DNA of 32,883 bases from the NCBI GenBank assembly GCA_040878115.1, contig JBBDMV010000043.1:1-32883 (forward strand), written 5' to 3'. The DNA comes from JBBDMU01 sp040878115. GTDB lineage: Bacteria > Bacteroidota > Rhodothermia > Balneolales > Natronogracilivirgulaceae. Numbering within the stretch: the first letter of the stretch is position 1; the number at the start of each line of letters is the position of its first letter. The translations under genes were made by a program, and so were the position numbers. Below are positions 26,499-32,883 of the stretch, piece by piece. The notes below the pieces were generated by a model. That model searched no databases, was not told where the DNA came from, and saw nothing but the letters and a program-made list of their open reading frames with translations.

Positions 26499-26751
26499 AA
26501 TGCTCTCTTTGTTAAAGGGTATGATATATAAGAGCATTCATGAAGGGATTCCTTACGGTAAAGGCAAAGAAATTTGTGAGCCTTAAGGAAGCTCTATTTC
26601 AAAAGATCTATGGATGCTATACGTTTATTTTTTATCTCGCTCGCCTGTTATTTTATTTTTGGATTGCTTAAATGAACAGCAGGCTGTATAATTGCCCCGT
26701 TCTTATCATCACGCGATTATAAAGTGATCAAACCAATAAAGTATTTTTTAA

Positions 26752-28224
26752 ATGACAAAGAGTATAATTCCACAGTTCATCAATGGTGAACAATGTGAAG
26801 GCAATGCCCCGGAACGCATGGACAATATCTATCCGGGCGATGGCACCCGCCTGGGCGAAATCTCGGTGGCTTCTGCAGGGGATGTTGATAAAGCCGTAAA
26901 GGCGGCATCCGAGGCTTTTAAAGAATGGTCATCGATGACAGGAACGGAACGCGGCCGGATCCTGAAAAAAGCGGCCGCGTTGCTTAAACAGCGAAATGAG
27001 GAACTCGCTGAAATTGAAGTAGGGGATACCGGCAAGCCAATTTCCGAAGCTATGGCTGTCGATATTCAATCAGGTGCTGACGCGTTGGAATACTTTGGAG
27101 GACTGGCTGCTTCAATCCAGGGCGATCATATTCAGCTTGGGAATAGTTTTGCCTATACACGTCGTGAGCCCTATGGGGTATGCGCGGGCATAGGGGCCTG
27201 GAATTATCCTATGCAGATTGCCTGCTGGAAAGCCGCTCCGGCATTGGCATCCGGGAATACCATGATATTTAAACCCGCTGAACTGACACCACGAAATGCG
27301 ATAAAGCTAGCCGAGATCTTTATGGAGGCAGGCATGCCCAAAGGTGTTTTCAATGTTGTACAGGGAGGTCCTGAGGTAGGCAAGGGCCTGGTAGCCCATA
27401 AAGGGATCAGTAAAGTATCACTGACGGGGGAAGTTTCAACAGGACAAAAAGTAATGAAGGGGGCTTCCGAAACCCTGAAGCAGGTATCCCTTGAACTGGG
27501 GGGTAAAAACCCTATCCTGATTTTTGATGATGCGGATATTGATGATGCCGTTCAGGGTGCCATGATGGGTAATTTCTATACCCAGGGTGAGATATGCTCC
27601 AATGGGACTCGGGTTTATGTTCATAAAAGCATTATGGATGATTTTCTTGGTAAGCTTGAAAAAGAAACAAAGAAGCTGAAAATCGGTGATCCCCGTGACG
27701 AATCAACGCGCATCGGCGCCTTGATTAGCAAAGAGCATAAAGAAAAAGTGCTTTCTTATTTGGAAATCGGTAAAAAAGATGGGGCCAAACTTTTGTTTGG
27801 AGGGAAAGTACCTGATTTTGGAACAGGCTCTCCGCTTAATAAGGGGTATTTCGTCGAGCCGGCTGTTTTTTACAGTGAATCAGATGATGCCCGTATCGTG
27901 CGGGAAGAGATATTCGGGCCGGTAATGACGGTAATCCCTTTTGACAAAGAAGATGAGGTCATTGAGCTTGCTAACGATACTCCTTATGGTTTGTCTGCCG
28001 GTGTTTTCACCAATGATCTCAAACGAGGGCATAGGGTAGTATCCCAGCTTCAGGCTGGTATATGCTGGATAAACAACTTTAATATCACACCTGTGGAAAT
28101 CCCTTTCGGTGGTTATAAGATGTCGGGCATCGGACGTGAAAATGGCCGGGCCGCCATTGAGCACTATACCCAGTTGAAAACGGTATATGTAGAAATGGAC
28201 GGTGTTGGCAAGCCCTTTGAGTGA
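26752..28224 (+). CDS. betB: Betaine aldehyde dehydrogenase
   Basis: A 490-aa NAD(P)-dependent aldehyde dehydrogenase converting betaine aldehyde to glycine betaine, the osmoprotectant. It has GAWNYP (Asn151), IFKPAE (Lys174), the general base in LELGGKNP (Glu248) and the nucleophile in GEICSNGTRV (Cys282). EICSNG and the length are typical of BetB. It faces betA across two repeats, so the two enzymes of the pathway are convergently transcribed. No BetI regulator or choline transporter is seen. Confidence 0.93.
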   Translation: MTKSIIPQFINGEQCEGNAPERMDNIYPGDGTRLGEISVASAGDVDKAVKAASEAFKEWSSMTGTERGRILKKAAALLKQRNEELAEIEVGDTGKPISEAMAVDIQSGADALEYFGGLAASIQGDHIQLGNSFAYTRREPYGVCAGIGAWNYPMQIACWKAAPALASGNTMIFKPAELTPRNAIKLAEIFMEAGMPKGVFNVVQGGPEVGKGLVAHKGISKVSLTGEVSTGQKVMKGASETLKQVSLELGGKNPILIFDDADIDDAVQGAMMGNFYTQGEICSNGTRVYVHKSIMDDFLGKLEKETKKLKIGDPRDESTRIGALISKEHKEKVLSYLEIGKKDGAKLLFGGKVPDFGTGSPLNKGYFVEPAVFYSESDDARIVREEIFGPVMTVIPFDKEDEVIELANDTPYGLSAGVFTNDLKRGHRVVSQLQAGICWINNFNITPVEIPFGGYKMSGIGRENGRAAIEHYTQLKTVYVEMDGVGKPFE

Positions 28225-28227
28225 AGG

Positions 28228-28407
28228 GCTTCGTTAAGCGTCCACGCTTTACGAGAGAACAACGCCCGGGACGGCTATATAAATTGCAACGGTAACGAGA
28301 AGTAAAGCAGCCGACCGATCGGCTGTCGTTGCTGCTGACCAGTTGGCCTTGTTGTGCAGCCGCCTTCCGGGTTGTCAAGTTCGTCAAGCGTGGACGCTCA
28401 ACGAAGC
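28228..28407. repeat. MITE-like structured repeat, copy A
   Basis: A 180-bp element starting 4 bases past the betB stop. Its ends are imperfect 26-bp terminal inverted repeats (28228-28253 with 28382-28407), each containing the palindromic core AAGCG-TCCA-CGCTT. The interior folds into a hairpin CAGCCGA/TCGGCTG inside CAACG/CGTTG. Similarity to copy B continues about 25 bp to the right (to about 28432). No ORF inside looks real. Confidence 0.85.
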
Positions 28408-28505
28408 GGTGTAAAAAAATTTAAGCCTGATAAGCTTAAATCATGAACAACTCGTTGTTATAAGCCCCGGCAGAAAGTTAAGGTAAACTACAGCGGTGGA
28501 CAGGC

Positions 28506-28682
28506 GCTTCGTTAAGCGTCCACGCTTTACGAGAGAACAACGCCCAGGACGGCTATATAAATTGCAACGGTAACGAGAAGTAAAGCAGCCGACCGATCGG
28601 CTGCCGTTGCTGCTGACCAGTTGGCCTTGTTGTGCAGCCGCCTTCGGGTGCAAGTTCGTCAAGCGTGGACGCTTGACGAAGC
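28506..28682. repeat. MITE-like structured repeat, copy B
   Basis: A second, directly oriented 177-bp copy, about 95% identical to copy A by eye, 278 bp further on and ending 57 bp from the betA stop. The inner stem is CAACGG/CCGTTG here where copy A has a G-U at one position, so the fold is retained. Shared right flank runs to about 28707. Confidence 0.85.
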
Positions 28683-28738
28683 GGTGTTAAAAATTTAAGC
28701 CTGATAACCAACAATAGCTATGACAGTTAGTTGTGATA

Positions 28739-30427
28739 TTATACCTGTTTTTCTCTTTGGTGCTTGTAATATTCTACATCAGCAGGGGCCAGCGGCACTT
28801 TACCTAAGATCAAATCACTGGCTTTTTCCGCCATCATGATGACGGGGGCATAGATATTACCGTTAGTGATAGATGGGATAGCCGAGGCATCTACTACTCT
28901 TAACCCCTCCACGCCGTGGACCTTCATGGTTTCCGGATCAACAACCGACATTTCATCTGTACCCATTTTACAGGTGCAGGATGGATGCAGGGCTGTTTCC
29001 GCGTCTTTTGCTACCCAGTCCAGTATTTCCTGATCGGTATTTACATCTTTTCCGGGAGAAATCTCTCCATCGCTAAATTCGCTCAGGGAAGGTTGCTTCA
29101 GGATCTTTCGGGCGGTTTGTATGGCTTCGACCCACTCTTTACGGTCTTGATCGGTAGAAAGATAGTTGAAAACAACGGACGGATGCTCACGTGGGTCGCG
29201 GGATTTTATTTTAACCGAACCTTTGGCATTGGAATACATGGGGCCAACATGGACCTGGAAACCATGTCCGCCTTCAGGAGAAGAGCCATCGTACCGCACC
29301 GCCAGAGGCAGAAAGTGGAACATCAAATTAGGGTAATCCACTTCATCATTGCTGCGTGCAAAGCCACCGGCTTCGAAATGATTGGTAGAGGCCGGTCCTT
29401 TTTTAAATAAAAGCCACCGCAGGCCGATGTCGAGCTTGCGCCACCATTTCATCGCTGGGTTGAGTGACACCGGTTTCTTGCAGGAGTGCTGAACGTAAAC
29501 TTCCAAATGGTCCTGAAGGTTTTCGCCTACTCCCGGCAAATCAGCTACCACAGGGATACCCAGGTTTTTTAGGTCTTTGGCATTGCCGATCCCGGAAAGC
29601 TGCAATAATTGCGGGGTGTTAAATGCTCCCGCGCAGGATATAATTTCACGGGAATAGACGTCGTGATTATTCCCTTTTTTATCCTGGTATTCAACTCCAA
29701 TAGCCTTCTTGCCTTCAAAAAGTATTTTGTTGGTATGTACCCCTGTCAGGATCTTTAAATTAGGTCTGTTTTTTACCGGATGATAATAGGCACGGGCGGC
29801 ACTGAAACGTTTTCCTTTTTTGATATTGCGATCAAATAGCGAAAACCCTTCTTGCTTGTAGCCGTTTACATCACTGGTTGAAGGGTAGCCGGCTTCTTCG
29901 GCTGAAGATAAAAAAGCTTTAAATAGGGGATTGATTCCCGGTCCCCTTTCCAGGTTCAGGGGTCCGGTGTTATTTCTGAAATCATCTCCCCCGGCCATGC
30001 AGTTTTCCATTCTCTTAAAGTAGGGGAGACAATGATTATAGCTCCAGTTTTCCATTCCCTTATTTGCGGCCCATTTTTCATAATCCATGGGATTGCCCCT
30101 TTGGAAGATCATGCCGTTTATGGAACTGGAGCCGCCTAATACTTTGCCGCGTGCATGAAAAACTTTCCGGCCGCCCATATGGGGTTCGGGTTCGGTTTCA
30201 TAGCACCAATCGTAATTTTTATTACCAATAGGAATGGTTAGGGCTGCCGGCATGTGAATAAATAGGTCCCATATATAATCCGGTCGGCCTGCTTCGAGTA
30301 TCAGGACCTTATTGTTTGGGTTTTCGCTCAGGCGATTGGCCAGGACGCAGCCCGCCGATCCTCCACCTACTATGATGTAGTCGTACTTTTCCTTTTGGTG
30401 ATGGTTCGGCGATTGGTTTTTGAGCAT
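28739..30427 (-). CDS. betA: Choline dehydrogenase (GMC oxidoreductase)
   Basis: A 562-aa FAD enzyme oxidising choline to betaine aldehyde. The Rossmann motif GGGSAG (21-26) with Glu45, the GMC signature GKVLGGSSSINGM, and the C-terminal active-site residues in HPSCTCKMG and NGNIYAP are all present. BetA is the expected partner of betB, but here it is convergent rather than in one operon. Length matches BetA (about 550-565 aa). An inverted repeat CTCTCC/GGAGAG (30475-30498) lies about 50 bp upstream. Confidence 0.92.
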   Translation of the reverse strand: MLKNQSPNHHQKEKYDYIIVGGGSAGCVLANRLSENPNNKVLILEAGRPDYIWDLFIHMPAALTIPIGNKNYDWCYETEPEPHMGGRKVFHARGKVLGGSSSINGMIFQRGNPMDYEKWAANKGMENWSYNHCLPYFKRMENCMAGGDDFRNNTGPLNLERGPGINPLFKAFLSSAEEAGYPSTSDVNGYKQEGFSLFDRNIKKGKRFSAARAYYHPVKNRPNLKILTGVHTNKILFEGKKAIGVEYQDKKGNNHDVYSREIISCAGAFNTPQLLQLSGIGNAKDLKNLGIPVVADLPGVGENLQDHLEVYVQHSCKKPVSLNPAMKWWRKLDIGLRWLLFKKGPASTNHFEAGGFARSNDEVDYPNLMFHFLPLAVRYDGSSPEGGHGFQVHVGPMYSNAKGSVKIKSRDPREHPSVVFNYLSTDQDRKEWVEAIQTARKILKQPSLSEFSDGEISPGKDVNTDQEILDWVAKDAETALHPSCTCKMGTDEMSVVDPETMKVHGVEGLRVVDASAIPSITNGNIYAPVIMMAEKASDLILGKVPLAPADVEYYKHQREKQV

Positions 30428-30744
30428 AATTTACGTAATAAATAATCAGGGTAATATTGTCATCCATGAAAGGCTCTCCAGGTATGGAATCCGGAGAGTG
30501 AGTTTGGATTTGCTGTCTACAGTTCAGTTCAATAATTGTGTGAATAGTTCCTTAAAATACCCATTATCGCATCAACATGAAATTAAGTCTTGGGAATAAT
30601 TCTTCGTATTTGCGATAATATCACTGACTTTTGGCAAGCAAATTGCTGGCCAACGATAAAAATTTACAGATATACCTGATTATTCGATTAATAATTCTTT
30701 ATTTTCGCTGCCTCAATTAATAATCTTCAATTTTAAGAGATTCT
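30428..30744. other. 317-bp divergent promoter region
   Basis: It separates betA (minus) and the phosphodiesterase gene (plus). It contains CTCTCC/GGAGAG at 30475-30498 (13-base spacer), a candidate operator, and otherwise AT-rich DNA. No ORF or RNA gene is seen. Confidence 0.5.
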
Positions 30745-31989
30745 ATGTTCTCCAAAAGCTTGCTTGCCCTATTTGCCCTCGTTTTTTTTCTTTCATGTTC
30801 ATCACCTGTCCAGGAAGTTGAGAAGGAAAAAAAAGTCGTTTTTATCCTTCTTGATGGAATCTCTGCGGATATCCTGGAGATGATTGATACGCCAAACCTT
30901 GATGAGATCAGCCGGCAGGGGGGCTATACCCATGCCTATGTGGGGGGTGAAGCGGGAGGCTATTCTGAATCCCCGACCGTTTCTGCTGTAGGGTATAATC
31001 ATCTGCTTACCGGCACATGGTCGAACAAGCATAATGTATATGACAACAATATTGAGGAGCCCAATTACAATTACTGGAGTATCTTTCGATTATTAAAAGA
31101 TCAGAATCCGGAAAAAGAAGTGGCCGTGTTTTCGAGCTGGCTTGACAACAGGACCAAACTGATTGGAGATGGATTGCCCGAAGCCGGTATTGAAATGGAT
31201 TATCACGTTGATGGCTTCGAAAACGATACGATAAACTACCCGCATGAAGAAGGGTATGTCTATCAAATAGATGAGCATGTAGCCAACGAGGCAGCCTCCT
31301 ATATCAAAACAAACGCCCCGGATTTATCCTGGATATATATATGGTATCCTGATGATGCAGGCCATCGTTATGGGGATAGCTCTGAGTATTATGAAAGTAT
31401 TCGCAATGCGGACGACCAGATGGGTAGAGTCTGGGAGGCCGTTAAACTGCGGGAACAAGAGCATAACGAAGAATGGCTGTTGGTGGTAACCACCGACCAT
31501 GGACGAGCTATTGAGGATGGAAAAGGACATGGTGGCCATACCGAGCGGGAGCGCACAACATGGATTGTAACCAACTCCCCTGATCATAACCGGTACTTTA
31601 CAGCCTCCAAACCAGGCGTCGTTGATATTTACCCTACGATTGCCCGTTTTATGAACATTGAAACTCCGAAAACTCTAAAAAGAGAATTGGATGGCGTTCC
31701 TCTTATTGGTGAAGTTTCCATCAGCGAGCCTTATGCTGAAATTGATCAGGAAAACCAGGTGCTTTCGCTTTCCTGGAATGCGTGGAATGAAGAAGATGAC
31801 CTGAAAATATGGGTAAGCACTGCCAATGAATTTAAAGATGGCGGGGAAGATGAATATCACCTGTTAAAGGAGGTGCCCTTAGTTCAAAGAAGGGCGGAAA
31901 TCGACATCAGCGACTATCCTTCTGAGTTTTATAAGATCGTCTTTGAAGCTCCTCATAATAGTGTGAACCGCTGGGTAGCGTTACCTTAG
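30745..31989 (+). CDS. Lipoprotein phosphodiesterase/phosphatase, alkaline phosphatase superfamily
   Basis: A 414-aa exported lipoprotein: hydrophobic signal and lipobox FFLSCSS (Cys18). The rest fits the type I phosphodiesterase/nucleotide pyrophosphatase fold, with metal ligands in ILLDGIS (Asp), DDAGHRYG (Asp, His), TTDHGR (Asp, His) and GKGHGGHT (His). The nucleophile Ser/Thr probably lies in SPTVSAVGYNHLLTG. A C-terminal beta-rich part of about 80 residues follows. The natural substrate is unknown. Its stop overlaps that of the next, convergent gene. Confidence 0.82.
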   Translation: MFSKSLLALFALVFFLSCSSPVQEVEKEKKVVFILLDGISADILEMIDTPNLDEISRQGGYTHAYVGGEAGGYSESPTVSAVGYNHLLTGTWSNKHNVYDNNIEEPNYNYWSIFRLLKDQNPEKEVAVFSSWLDNRTKLIGDGLPEAGIEMDYHVDGFENDTINYPHEEGYVYQIDEHVANEAASYIKTNAPDLSWIYIWYPDDAGHRYGDSSEYYESIRNADDQMGRVWEAVKLREQEHNEEWLLVVTTDHGRAIEDGKGHGGHTERERTTWIVTNSPDHNRYFTASKPGVVDIYPTIARFMNIETPKTLKRELDGVPLIGEVSISEPYAEIDQENQVLSLSWNAWNEEDDLKIWVSTANEFKDGGEDEYHLLKEVPLVQRRAEIDISDYPSEFYKIVFEAPHNSVNRWVALP

Positions 31990-32882
31990 TATTCATATTC
32001 GGTTGGTACGACCCACACAGGATTGCTATATGCTTTTTCGCCCTTGTTGTCTTCAATGATGATGGAATACCAGCTATCTTCTTCAGGCCGGACGGTGAAG
32101 CTTATATCGGTTTCGATGCCGGCATGTTGTAAGTCAAGCGAATCGGCAACCTCGCCGTCGCTTATCAGTTGGACACTTTTAAGGTTATTGACCGACATCA
32201 ACTTAAACGGAAGTTCAAGCTCATCACCGGGGGTTATTCTTATCTGTGAGCCAAATATATAGCCGGGCTCAACCAGGGGACCTGATGTGGCAAAGGCATG
32301 GCCGTTCTTAATATTTTCAACAAATCCTTCAACGGTAGGGTTTTCTGGAATGTGTACGTACATTCTCATGCCGCCGGTGTTCCCATCCCAAACATCGTGA
32401 GTATCGGAACCGGCGGTCAAATAAATGGCGAGGCCTTTATTCCAGAAAGAATACATTCGTTCCAGATCTCTTTCAAAGCTACCGCCGTAGTTCAACTCTA
32501 CAAGGTCGAAACGAGGGTCAAATTCCCCTGTAGCCGATCCGGCTTCTAGACTATGAAAGTAGCCGTATGAAATATAAGGGTGATTGACAGATATCACCTC
32601 CGCACCCATGCGTTTGGCGTCATCAATAATTTCCTCTATTGAAGATGAAGAAGGGTCTATTTCGAGCTTAGCCCCACCATCCAGGGGAAAAACATTGAAG
32701 TGGCCCCAGGATGGTGATATTTCCATGGAGGGGATAAAGGGGATATTTCTTTGGGAAGTAAGGGAATCCATTAGCATATGGTTTTTTCCGGAGTCATGAT
32801 CGCTGATAAAAGCAAAATCCAGCCCTGCAGAAAGTTGAGACTGAAGCACATTTTGAGTGGGGGTCGCGCCATCCAGAACGTC
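31986..32882 (-). CDS. CehA/McbA-type PHP metallohydrolase (partial)
   Basis: The C-terminal about 298 codons of a PHP-domain hydrolase whose start lies beyond the right edge. Metal-ligand motifs are DFAFISDHD, PSMEIS (Glu), SVNHPY (His) and LTAGSDTHD (Asp, His), followed by a C-terminal beta-sandwich ending in a Trp-Val-Val-Pro segment. CehA/McbA enzymes include carbaryl hydrolases; the physiological substrate here is unknown. The N-terminal His-x-His pair and any signal peptide are outside the window. Confidence 0.85.
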   Translation of the reverse strand, partial: DVLDGATPTQNVLQSQLSAGLDFAFISDHDSGKNHMLMDSLTSQRNIPFIPSMEISPSWGHFNVFPLDGGAKLEIDPSSSSIEEIIDDAKRMGAEVISVNHPYISYGYFHSLEAGSATGEFDPRFDLVELNYGGSFERDLERMYSFWNKGLAIYLTAGSDTHDVWDGNTGGMRMYVHIPENPTVEGFVENIKNGHAFATSGPLVEPGYIFGSQIRITPGDELELPFKLMSVNNLKSVQLISDGEVADSLDLQHAGIETDISFTVRPEEDSWYSIIIEDNKGEKAYSNPVWVVPTEYEY

Positions 32883-32883
32883 G

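Noticed and set aside
28085..28662. Two similar minus-strand ORFs (100 and 73 codons) over the repeats
   Set aside because: Their likeness only reflects the duplicated DNA; they run into betB antisense or unique DNA, and the fold explains the conservation better.
1..32883. tRNA, rRNA, CRISPR array, integrase or attachment site
   Set aside because: No TTCGANNCC-type T-arm with a cloverleaf, no rRNA stretches, no regularly spaced repeats and no recombinase gene were found by reading; the segment is not a prophage or island with clear borders.

Overview
The window looks like a chromosomal segment of a moderately halophilic, Gram-negative bacterium of the Bacteroidota/Balneolota (Rhodothermota-like) side of the tree. 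This is an inference from gene content (DUF4293 and DUF2007 proteins, a SecG with a Pro/Glu-rich tail, a membrane-anchored MurF-like ligase, sulfatase and CehA/McbA-type hydrolase genes, a choline-to-betaine pathway), from AT-rich spacers without strong Shine-Dalgarno sequences, and from several TTG starts. It is mostly core and accessory chromosome. There is no phage, plasmid, CRISPR, rRNA or tRNA gene.

Layout. At the left edge argG (minus strand) is preceded by what reads as a complete arginine attenuator: a 29-residue leader ORF with four consecutive Arg codons, an antiterminator strand at the end of that ORF, and a strong terminator directly before argG. Upstream lie two related terminator-like leader elements that flank an isolated, AT-rich methyltransferase gene (1.4-2.9 kb). 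A structured 0.6-kb spacer, a DUF2007 zinc-ribbon protein, a COG4299 acyltransferase and mnmE follow (3.3-6.5 kb). Next come a beheaded sulfatase remnant, a small lipoprotein, DoxX, MscS and secG (6.7-10.2 kb).

From 10.5 to 19.8 kb there is an SRAP (abasic-site shield) protein whose normally invariant Cys2 is Thr, a CPBP protease, a DEAD-box helicase, an MltF-like lytic transglycosylase, two EamA permeases around a DUF4293 protein, and a sugar-nucleotide transferase. From 20 to 26.5 kb there is the membrane-fused MurF-like ligase, a TPR protein, an unknown protein, a MATE pump, an M20/M42-type peptidase, a truncated REP-associated transposase (RAYT) and radC. The RAYT fragment ends inside half of a palindrome whose intact copy lies 3.6 kb away, so transposase and REP-like target are both visible.

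The right end carries betB and betA in convergent orientation, for glycine betaine synthesis from choline. Two about 180-bp direct copies of a structured, MITE-like element separate them. A lipoprotein phosphodiesterase of the alkaline-phosphatase superfamily and a PHP-type (CehA/McbA) hydrolase follow; their stop codons overlap, and the second runs off the window.

The most interesting items are the arginine leader upstream of argG, the RAYT/REP pair, the twin structured repeats between betB and betA, and the Cys2-to-Thr SRAP protein.
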